This document shows positions 20,583 to 29,509 of a stretch of 64,000 nt of DNA, piece by piece; within the stretch, counting starts at the first letter, position 1, and every line of letters starts with the position of its first letter. The notes below the pieces were generated by a model. It was not told the DNA's origin and searched no databases. It was given only the letters and a program-made list of their open reading frames with translations. The stretch covers positions 930,001 through 994,000 of the forward strand of contig CAJZBQ010000018.1 in NCBI GenBank assembly GCA_914767885.1, read 5' to 3'. A program made the translations under genes and the position numbers. This stretch comes from Blepharisma stoltei (lineage: Eukaryota > Ciliophora > Heterotrichea > Heterotrichida > Blepharismidae).

Positions 20583-20967
20583 ATTTATTATTATTAACAG
20601 ATTTTATATATTGATTAATTATGCTCATTGCACTAGAATTTTATTTATTGTGTAAATAAATCTTTTCAATTTTATATTTTGAGTAGTTTTTATATGAAAA
20701 AAAATAACTGATACTTAAAATCTTAAAAAATTATTAGTTCTGTTTTTCGTGAGTCCTATATTTTTGCTTCATTTTTTTCATTTTCGCCTTAATGCTGAAT
20801 TTATAAAAGAAAAAGCCTTATCTATATTTATAGTTCATTGAATCAAAAGCTGTTTTTACTTTGCTTCTATTAAATGTTCTGTAAATTATAAAGGTTTTTA
20901 GCTCTCCATATTAAATTTATTCGGTATTTTTTAGCAATATGCCTTAATAAGTCTAATATCAGGAAGA
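20583..20967. other. AT-rich intergenic
   Basis: Upstream of copy 2 and downstream of the ataxin-10-like gene. No gene seen. Confidence 0.5.
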
Positions 20968-22679
20968 TTAAATTAGTTTTGTATTGGGATTTATAGCTCT
21001 TTCATTGCGCTTTAATGCTTCTATTTTGACTTCAATACCAGGCTTATGAGGAACCAAAAGTTTGACTATTACAACAACTCATTCTCGACACATAGGATTT
21101 TCCATATCGAATTCAGAACTTTTAAGCAAATCATAGAGATGTGAATCAGCTATATCTGCTGCTTCTTGGCAATTTTCAAGCGTATTGGCGATTATCTGTA
21201 AAATTAAAGCTCTTTGACCTGCAGCATGGCAACCAGCTGCAAGAATGTCATAGCACTTTAAAATTGCCCTAGAGTTTAATGCAATACTTTTGATTAAAGG
21301 ATATTTTGGAGCTTCTCTTGTTAATAAGTTTAATAAGTCTAAGCTTAATTGAAAATTTTCATCAGGTGAATTCAGAAATTCATTTATTATGACAGAATAG
21401 TCATCTAGCCTTAGTGAAAATCATTGGGTTTGGGCTTCAGATATAAGCGAATGCTTTTGCTCCCAAGCCTCTTCTAAGCTGGATTTTATGAATTCGAATA
21501 GATAGATTTTGTGTCTCCCATCTAAAAATTCAGCAATTATTCCTAAATTATTTGGTAGCAATTTTGAAAATAAATAATAGACCCACTCAAATTCATCCTC
21601 TTTACATTCTATTTTTTCTATGAAAAATCTTACTACCCCTCATGAGTGAGCAAACAAATGGAAAAACCCTATTTTTTAGCAAGAAAAAAATTTTTGATAA
21701 TTGCATAATGAAAATGTCTCTAATTCTATTGAATTTTTAAATAGCTTATATTCTAAAACATAAAACTTGCATCTTAAATTAATTTTTACTTTTCATTTTC
21801 ATGCGAATTAGAACAGGAAAACAAATTTTACTATAAAGTTTATAAGTTTTTTTTAACCCTCCTTCATGAGCAAGGGAAATCTTTTGCTTGCTCATGAAGG
21901 GAGTTATCAAATCTCGTTTTTCTCTGATGAATTTTGCTTTGAAATCTTCTGATTCTCCTATGATGTTGTGGCAGAGCATAAGCAAGAATTTTAAATTTGT
22001 ATTCTCATATGGGATAGAGCCTAGCAAGTTAAAACAAATTTCAAGATGCTCAGTATTACCAATACTGAAATTTACTAAAAATTGAGTGAATTCTCTTAGA
22101 CCAGTCTCAGGCACAACTATAGGTTCAAGAAAATCTTTTATTTTTGCTTGAGCTCTGCTTCCTTCAACACAAAGGTTTCTTAAAATTTTATAAAATATCT
22201 CTGGACTTGTACCTCTTAAGTTAAGTGCTATAAGGCCATAATCGGATATAGGAATTGCCCGAGGATGGCGCAAGATAGCGCCATCCTCGGGCAATTACTA
22301 TAGATCACTAGCCCCCTATCTGGTGTAGGCCCACATAACCTAAAAATTAGCATAGGGCTAATCTTGCGGATTCCCACTAAATCTCGACATGAAAAAACTA
22401 AGTGTGAGGTAAAACCTGTCTAGCCCATCTGGCAGGGTAGAAAACTTCAGGGAGAGGAAAAGTTTCTCTATTCGGTATCCCAAAGGCCTACTTCAAAAAG
22501 TGACAGAGAAACTATTTTCAGCTTCATGGGGACAGGTCCTACCTTGCCCATATGGAGTGTACATCGGAGTCCACCATTAAATTTCTTGCACCTCTTAAAG
22601 AATTTAAGTCTTCTAAATATTTTTGCCTTGCCACAGAAGAGTTAAGAGTTTCCTCAAGAATCTTCTGAGAATCTACCAT
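20968..22679 (-). CDS. Ataxin-10-like armadillo-type protein, with two IESs
   Basis: 368 aa after removing a 331-bp IES near the N-terminus and a 274-bp MITE-type IES; the result is divisible by three. Helical repeats run throughout (FTQFLVNFSIGN, NLKFLLMLCHNIIGES, FQLSLDLLNLLTREA, GQRALILQIIANTL). The C-terminal MENPMCREWVVVIVKLL matches the conserved REW region of the ataxin-10 C-terminal domain. Ataxin-10 is an armadillo-fold cytoplasmic scaffold linked to cytokinesis and basal bodies in animals. TGA codons (QTQ-W-FSL, RE-W-VVV) encode Trp. Identification is by motif only. Confidence 0.78.
21631..21906. mobile_element. MITE-type IES in ataxin-10-like exon
   Basis: TA-bounded, left end TACTACCCCTCATGAGTGAGC, right end GCTCATGAAGGGAGTTA preceded by a complementary arm. 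The core retains the shared ATTCTAAAACATAAAA block. Deleting TA 21631 to TA 21905 joins KRDLI to RFFIEKI in frame. Confidence 0.88.
22247..22579 (-). mobile_element. 331-bp IES: retroposon R9 plus short perfect hairpin
   Basis: TA 22247 to TA 22578 removal joins GARNL to SDYGLIALN in frame. The insert holds a perfect hairpin, ATTGCCCGAGGATGGCGC and complement (22253-22298). The rest resembles a retroposon in minus orientation starting TTTAATGGTGGACTCC. No clear target duplication is left. Confidence 0.75.
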
Positions 22680-22798
22680 TTTCTTGTTTTTATTGCAAAT
22701 AGCTCATTTTTATTTTATTAATATATTCATTTTTCAATAAGCTTTTCAGCATAAAAGAATTTATTAAATAAAATCAGTAGCAGGCATAATGAAATAAT

Positions 22799-24253
22799 TT
22801 ACCTTTTTGAGCCTATTCCAAGTGACCCTTCCGAAATCCCATCCTGCGAAAATATAAAATCTGTGTCAGAAGCTCCTTTAAATAGATCTCCAAATGTTTC
22901 CATGCCTGTACTTTTAGCTATATCCAATTTCTATATAAAAATTACCAGTAGTTCTCCATAATTTGCACAGAATGGGTCTTGCCTTATTTGATGAGTAGGC
23001 TTTAAATTATACTGAACCCATGGCGTCCCTTCTCTGCTTAAAACCCTTATTAAATGGTTCCCATCTTTGACGACACCTTTATTAATCATATTTCCTCCTT
23101 TAATTGCATTTCCTTTCAGCAGCAGCTTAGGAGGCCTATATTTTTTATTTGGCATAGCTGGCAATAGCTCTTTATGTTCTTCAAAAAAATTGCAAGGCTT
23201 CAAAGACTTTACATAATCTTGATTAATTAAAAATCTTACTTTCTGAGGCACACCATATCATTTTTGATAACTTTCAAGAGAGTTTGTTTCTTTAATTAAA
23301 GGTTTTACATAAATACTTGGCTGAGGCGTATATTTGTATGAATAATTATCACTGAAATCTGTAAAAATTGGTTCACTTTTGATATCATTTATGTTGTTTT
23401 GATTATTTACTGTAGTTATAAATGTTGCATCTTTACTGTTATTTTCTGCACCTAGCTGGTCTGTAGGGAGGTTTTCTGAGTCAGTAATATCTTCATTGGT
23501 AGCTTGTATGAAATCTGACTGAGTTTTATAGGATTCTCTGCTTCAAATTGACCTCATATCTTGTTCAGTTTTGTTGCCACCTGGAGATCTTGTCATTATA
23601 GATCTTGAATTCTGCTCAGTTAATGTATATACAGAAGGTGGCTCAGAGAGAGTTTTTCATTCTTTTTTTGCGACTTTTCGGACTTGGCCTGGAGAGCCTA
23701 AAATAAATGAAGGCTTTGAGCTTTCTTCTGAGGTGTAAATTTGTGAGTAGCCTGAACTTTTTCTTGCTGATGAAAAATAGCCTGCTGATGAAGGCTTGAT
23801 TATTCTTACTTTTTCCTGTTGGGAAAATGATCGCTTTAATGCAATTTCTTTTAATATAGGAGAAGCTGCTTGTTTCGGCTTAAATGGAGAGATTTTGATA
23901 GTTTCGGCGACGTTTTTTCTTGTGCTGAAATTCACTCTGGCTGATTTTTTGGGTTTAGGGTCTTCTGATTCAGCGTTTTGTGAGTAGTGCTGCTCATTAT
24001 CAAAATATTTCCCAGACATTTGTGTATTGGAGGCTAAGCTGTATTCGCTTTGGTTTCTATTAAGTTTGCCATCAACTGGTGCAATTATTAAGGATGATTG
24101 GTCATTTTGTGCGTGAATTGACATATCATTTATTGAAGAATCCTGAAATGAAGTCTGCTGAATTTTTGCTGTTAAAATTGGAGGTAGATTTTTTCCATAT
24201 ATTTGGAAAGTTGGTTTTCCTTGCTGCTCTCTTGGGATATCAAGGTGGAACAT
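22799..24253 (-). CDS. Uncharacterised Ser-rich, disordered protein
   Basis: 479 aa with one 15-nt intron (22931-22945) and TGA codons as Trp (KKE-W-KTL, SI-W-SRE, YQK-W-YGV). Mostly low-complexity polar sequence rich in Ser, Lys and Gln; the more ordered C-terminal third includes VRFLINQDYVKSL and REGTPWVQYNLKP. No domain recognised. Could be cytoskeletal or regulatory; no function is assigned. Confidence 0.75.
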
Positions 24254-24541
24254 ATAAGTTTTAAATAGTATATTACTTATTATTTAATAAAAGGAAAATT
24301 ATGCTACAGGAGTTAAGTCCTTGCTTCTGCTTTAATTTATATTTTATATAATTATCAAGAGTAATCAAGCGATTGCTATGCCTTCAGCTATCAAAAAGCG
24401 ATAATCCGCATATTTAACATTTTTATTTAATGATCAGCTGGTCTTATGATATTAGTCAAAGCAAGCTTTTTTGAGTGTAAGGTAATAAGAATTATTATGA
24501 AGTAATAGAAGTGTTAATCCAGGATTTCTCTTTATAATACT
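24254..24541. other. Intergenic
   Basis: Upstream region of the minus-strand gene, up to a MITE. Nothing distinctive. Confidence 0.5.
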
Positions 24542-24921
24542 TACTCCCCCCTCCGTGAGTGAACAAAACCATTAGAAAAATCGCTATTATTTTGCCTAAA
24601 AAAACCCACCCTCTGTGAGTGAACAAAAATTTTTTTAATAGAAAAATTTTTGATGGAAAAAAAATTTGATATATAAATGATAATTAATATAATGAAATCT
24701 AGAGCTAATTCTGTTTAATTTTAAACGAATTGCTATTTTAAAACATAAATTTTATAAATTAAATTAATATTTACTTTCCAATTTTTGCGAATTAGGATTT
24801 TTTTAAATTTCGAAAAGAAATATTTTTATAAAATTTATATATAAAGTTTTTTTAAAAAAAAAATAATCCCCCTCCGTGAGTGAACAAAATTTTTTTGTTC
24901 ACTCACGGAGGGGGGGAGTTA
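24542..24921. mobile_element. CCGTGAGTGAAC-type MITE, near full length
   Basis: 380 bp, TA-flanked. Left TIR CTCCCCCCTCCGTGAGTG with a second direct copy 65 bp inside; the right end has the TIR as a tight hairpin (CTCCGTGAGTGAACAAAA and complement). Good reference copy for the family. It lies 5' of the MAP kinase gene, not in an exon. Confidence 0.9.
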
Positions 24922-25247
24922 GATTTTAATACTAAATGGCCAAGGTCTATAAATATCAATAACCAGTAATGGAATTATTTTACTCAACTAGCTTTATAGC
25001 GAATATTTATTATTTAGAATACCCAACTATCTAATAAAAAGCCCTAATATTGTCCTCAATTTCTTTTAGCAATAGTCTTAAAAGCATGAAAAATCCTAAT
25101 TTTCTGAATTTCTTCTCCTTATTCCTCACCTCTTCTAGACTACTCCTCCTTTATTCCTGATTTTATTCAATTTCTCCCTAAATTGAACTATAAATAATAT
25201 CTTACTAATGGACCACTTCTTTCATTCTTTTCATATATTTTCTAAAG
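24922..25247. other. MAP kinase upstream region
   Basis: The last 150 bp are pyrimidine-rich (repeated TTTCTT, CCTCTTC), a possible promoter/leader. No further feature. Confidence 0.4.
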
Positions 25248-26513
25248 ATGGAGAACACCTCTACTCAAAGAACTCGAGATGAAGGATTAAACCAGTATTC
25301 CGTTTCCCAACTTAACGGACCTTCTGCCATCAACCGCCGAACTGCCAAAGTAATCGGCTCCACTTTTCAGCTGGATGCTCGCTATGAAATTATTGACACT
25401 CTCGGAAGCGGCGCTTACGGAGTAGTCGTCTCAGCACGTGACACAGTAACAGGAGAGCATGTAGCAATAAAAAAGATCGAAAAAGCCTTCGAACATTCCA
25501 CATTTACAAAGCGAACTTTAAGAGAACTGATAATTCTGCGGCTTTTAAATCACGAAAACATAATGAGAATCAAAACCATTCAGTTGCCATTATCTCGTGA
25601 AGATTTTGATGAAATTTATGTCGTCAACGAGCTTATGGAAACTGACTTAAGTTCTATTATAAAGTCTCCTCAGCCGCTATCAGACGAACACTGCCAATTC
25701 TTTTTGTATCAGATTCTTAGAGGGTTAAAGTTCATGCATAGTGCATGTATTCTGCATAGGGATTTGAAGCCAAGAAACTTGCTGGTCAACTCAAACTGTG
25801 ACTTGAAAATATGCGACTTTGGGCTGGCAAGGCCGAATATGAAGGAGCTGAAAGTAACGTCTACACAAATGACTGATTATGTAGCTACTAGGTGGTACAG
25901 AGCACCAGAAGTCTTATTAACTTATAAAAAATATACACCGGCCATGGACATGTGGTCTGTGGGCTGCATTTTTGGGGAGCTTTTGCTCAGAAAACCGATT
26001 TTGCCTGGAAATGACGCAAATCATCAGCTGGAGCTGATTTTTAACCTGCTTGGGACTCCTTCTGACAAAGATATAGCAAGCATCCCACACCCTCGTTCCC
26101 GAGAAAAAGTGATGAGGATGACGAAAAGATCAGGAAAATCATTTGAAGCCACCTTCCGCAGTGCAAATCCTGATGCGTTAGATTTATTGAAAAAAATGCT
26201 GACATTTAATCCTGATGAAAGAATTAAGGTAGAAGATGCGCTGGCTCATCCATATCTGGCTGCTTTACATTTTCCTGATGATGAGCCTACTTGTGATCCG
26301 GTTTCTTTGTTTGATTTTGAGTTTGAAAGGCAGGTGCTGACAATGAATGACTTAAAAAACTTGATTTATGAAGAAATACTGCTATATCATTTTCAAGGAA
26401 AAAAAGAACAATATGAAAAAGCTAAAAAAGATTATGATAGGCAGCTGCACTTGCCTGGGAGAAGACTTTCGAGAGACAGAGAAGAAAGCGATGAGGAAGA
26501 TGAGCTAAACTAG
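25248..26513 (+). CDS. MAP kinase (TDY activation loop)
   Basis: 421 aa, intact, no intron or insert. Kinase domain about 46-330: GSGAYGVVVSARD loop, VAIKKIEKAF, HRDLKPRNLLVN, DFGLARP, activation loop TQMTDYVATRWYRAPEVLL (TDY in place of TEY, as in many protist and plant MAPKs), and the CMGC insert region. LKP-R-N replaces the more common LKP-S-N. The C-terminal tail is acidic and charged (REESDEEDE). MAPKs are the last kinase in a three-tier cascade; dual phosphorylation of T and Y activates them. Confidence 0.95.
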   Translation: MENTSTQRTRDEGLNQYSVSQLNGPSAINRRTAKVIGSTFQLDARYEIIDTLGSGAYGVVVSARDTVTGEHVAIKKIEKAFEHSTFTKRTLRELIILRLLNHENIMRIKTIQLPLSREDFDEIYVVNELMETDLSSIIKSPQPLSDEHCQFFLYQILRGLKFMHSACILHRDLKPRNLLVNSNCDLKICDFGLARPNMKELKVTSTQMTDYVATRWYRAPEVLLTYKKYTPAMDMWSVGCIFGELLLRKPILPGNDANHQLELIFNLLGTPSDKDIASIPHPRSREKVMRMTKRSGKSFEATFRSANPDALDLLKKMLTFNPDERIKVEDALAHPYLAALHFPDDEPTCDPVSLFDFEFERQVLTMNDLKNLIYEEILLYHFQGKKEQYEKAKKDYDRQLHLPGRRLSRDREESDEEDELN

Positions 26514-26994
26514 TTAATTGATAAAATGTGTTTAAGCATTGTATTAAATCATTATTTCATTTTTATTTGTGCTAATTTATACTTTGTTTGAAATTTCTAT
26601 ATAAAGCATGGAGGATAAATATAGAAAAATAATTATTTTTATAAAATATTTTTTGAAAATTTGTTAAAGCAGTTTAACATTTGCAAAACCATTTAATGCT
26701 CTATGGCTTCATAAATATTTTTATTATATGGAAAAAATTATTGAAATTATGGCAAATATCTAGAACTATTTCATATTCTAAATTATATTGCATATTAATG
26801 CTGGGCTTTCCATATCTTTCGATGTCAATTTTTTCTGGTATGCAGGAGAATTAGGTAGATTTCCCAATGTGATATAAGCATAATTTTTTTATAAATCCAT
26901 TTAATTCAGCTGAATAAAAAACATATCAAAGACTATCGCAAAATAATGAGATATAAGATGAAATAAATTGGGGGACTTAGCAAGAGTTATAGTT
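26514..26994. other. AT-rich intergenic
   Basis: No gene or repeat recognised. Confidence 0.5.
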
Positions 26995-28565
26995 ATGGAT
27001 TGGGTAATAAATGAATGGTTTATTGTGGAAGAGAACAGGGAAGCAAAAACAACAGCAAAAGAAAGCAGCATTGCTTATCAATGTATCGTTAAAGGATGCA
27101 GCCACAAGGTTAAAACATTAAACCAATTAAATTAGAATGCAGCTATTTTTTATATAATAGTAATTAATTTAATTTCTTAAAAAACGAATTTTATTTAATC
27201 TTAAATGGCATAAAAAGGTTATGTCACCACTTAAAAAAGCATTTTTTTAAATGCCCAGAAGATAATGGAAAGTTTAAATGCTTTTGCAAGCTTATTCGGC
27301 ACATCCAAAAAGAGCATTTAGTCTGCCAAGTCTCAACGAATCAAGACCAAACATCTAATTCAAATAAAGAGGAAGTGATTCAGGAAAGCTTAACAAGTTT
27401 AAAACCAATAGAGGATGAGATTGATAATAATAAGATGCCAAACATCGCGATTCCTATAAATTTCAGTGATGAAATTCCAAAGAAGAGGCAAAATTCAATA
27501 GATAATGACCAAGGAGCGACAAAGAAAAATTTTCATTCAGCTCTTAAGCCATTCAAAAAGAGTGAAGCTGTTTATAAAGACACTTGAAAATCTTGCACAA
27601 ATGACTTTAGCTCCGCTCCTGATTACGGAGTTCGAAATCTAACTCCCTCCAACCCTCCATGAACGAACAAAAAAATTTTGTTCACTTACGGAGGGAGATT
27701 AATTTTTTTTTTAAAATTTATATACAAATTTTATTGAAATTTTTTTAAAAATTTAAAAACTCAAAATTGGAAAAAATTGAGTGGCAAAAATTAATTTAAT
27801 TTAATAAATTTAAGTTTTAAAATGCAAGTGTTTAAAATTAAACAGAATTAACTAGAAATTTCATTATAATAATATCATTTGTATATCAAAATTATTTTTT
27901 TATAAAAAATTTTTGTCCGCTCATGGAGGGTGGGTTTTGGGCAAAAATGGCGATTTTTCAATGACTTTGTTCGCTCAGGGAGGGGGGGAGTAAGTAAATT
28001 AGACGGCTCTAATAACAAAGAGATCTTTGAGAAAAAATACTATGAAGGCAATAAGAAAGATTTACCAAGTGAAGTAATGCTAGTAAAGCCTGAGATACCT
28101 CAGAAGAAATCAGTGAAGCATGAAAAGGATCACAAAAAGCCTTCAACTGCTTCTAAGAATTCAAATAATACAGTGAGGTGCGCTTTAAACCCTTTTACAG
28201 CTAGAGTAGCTAACTCTCTTTCCTCCATGGCATGGCAAGCAAAGCAACCAGAAAATCCTCTTATTTTGGAATTTGACATTTAAATAATAATTATTATAAT
28301 GAAATCTAAATTTTACTTGTTTAATACATTTTTTAATAATTAATTTATCTAATATTGGAATTCAATCCAAACAAAAAAAATTTAATATAAAATGATTTAA
28401 AAATAAAATGTCATCTCCTTTAAAGAAAAAAAAATTAAGTTAGCTTGAGGAGAGAGGATTAAGAAAAGTGCGGCTAAATTTGAAGATATACCTATGATAC
28501 CTAGCCATAATTCTTTGCAGAAACGCCAATTTAATGATGATCATGCCCGAAGAGTATTTAAATAA
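26995..28565 (+). CDS. Zinc-finger protein (C-C-H-H type), with three IESs
   Basis: 282 aa if IESs 27111-27247, 27640-27990 and 28207-28440 are removed; each junction is in frame and the sum is divisible by three. The N-terminal finger forms only after the first removal: CIVKGCSHKVKCPEDNGKFKCFCKLIRHIQKEHLVC, resembling BED/transposase-type or C2H2 fingers. The rest is Lys/Ser-rich and disordered. If the third IES is not removed the gene stops at 28283. I favour removal, because 28443-28565 is open in frame and protein-like. Possibly a DNA-binding protein. Confidence 0.65.
27111..27249. other. IES, 137 bp, inside the zinc finger
   Basis: TA 27111 to TA 27248. Ends are weakly inverted (TTAAAACA / TTTTTTTAAA). 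Removal completes the Cys/His motif. Confidence 0.72.
27640..27992. mobile_element. CCGTGAGTGAAC-type MITE in zinc-finger gene
   Basis: TA-bounded, TIRs CTCCCTCCAACCCTCCATGA and CTCAGGGAGGGGGGGAGTA; hairpin arm at the left. Deletion joins VRNL to SKLDGSNNK in frame. Confidence 0.85.
28207..28442. other. Probable IES, 234 bp, MITE-derived core
   Basis: Direct repeat TAGCT at both ends and inverted ends (TAGCTAACT / AAGTTAGCT). The interior shares ATAATTATTATAATGAAATC with the MITE core. Removal extends the zinc-finger protein to 28565. Confidence 0.55.
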
Positions 28566-28925
28566 TTTGTAATAAACCCTTTATTACATTGAATTTTATA
28601 AGTTGATCTATTATTAATAATTAATGATATTGCCTAGATTTGATTTAGCTATTTATTAACTTCATAATAGCCAAAAAACGCTATAATAAGAATAAAGTAT
28701 CGCTTAATATTTCTGCGAGTCATAATTTATTCGCTAACTCTCCCCTGCAAAACCATCAGAAGAATCCCTAATTTATATAATTAAAACTCTGAGCTAGTGA
28801 GCAAAAATTTTTTATTATTTTTTAGATTAAAATATTTTGATATGTGATAAGACTAACTAGTGAGATCTTCTATCGATTCGATTAAATTGCAAATGCTTAC
28901 ATTTTTGAATATTAATTTCATAAAT
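28566..28925. other. Intergenic with MITE debris
   Basis: A stretch near 28735-28860 (CTAACTCTCCCCTGCAAAACC...) looks like a decayed MITE end. No gene. Confidence 0.45.
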
Positions 28926-29386
28926 TAAGTTAAATTTTTCTTACTTACTTAGTTACATAGTTTTTAAGGTGTCTAGTGCCCACACCCCTTAATGAAAAAG
29001 GGTCAAAGCGACAACTAGTGACGTCACCAAGCCATCTTGGAATATGTGGTCAGCCCACACCCAAGCCTTCTATGAGGCTAGTCGCCAGATAAATCGCCGC
29101 ACATCTCACACGGCGCGTTGCCGTCGCTCGTCCAGACTCAGCTCCTGCGCGTGTTCCGCCTAAGGGTCATCCTCCCGTGGGGACGTGCTGAGAGGTAAAA
29201 CTCCGAAATCTTGAGTGCACTGAGGAGTCGTGCCTTTGGTTATCCCCAAAGTTAAACGACTATTGCTGTGCAGAAGTTCTCGAGAGAAAACCCAACCCCA
29301 TAAATAAAATTCCATGAGGGAGAGAAAATTGGCAGAGCCAATTTCTCTCGAACCGAATGCCATTTTATTTATAAGTTAAATTTTTC
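28926..29386 (-). mobile_element. Retroposon R5, intergenic
   Basis: 15-bp perfect duplication TAAGTTAAATTTTTC (28926-28940, 29372-29386). Minus-strand head ATAAATAAAATGGCATTCGG, GC-rich body, tail TAACTAAGTAAGTAAG. The head region is related to R2. Confidence 0.88.
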
Positions 29387-29445
29387 ATTAAATATTTTGA
29401 TTGATTCTTAAAATCCAAAATTATATTTTATATAAAATTAAACCC

Positions 29446-29489
29446 CTTGATTAGCGAGCAATATTTATATTGCTCGCTAATCAAGTGGA
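29446..29489. repeat. Perfect hairpin, likely decayed MITE terminus
   Basis: CTTGATTAGCGAGCAATA and its complement, loop of a few bases, followed by GTGGAGTA. The layout equals the hairpin end of the MITE family, with drifted sequence. Confidence 0.6.
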
Positions 29490-29509
29490 GTAAAGTAATA
29501 CATTAACTA

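Noticed and set aside
27930-28020. Apparent N-terminus of a new gene at 27930
   Set aside because: The first 20 or so codons are the MITE right end; the coding part belongs to the zinc-finger gene.
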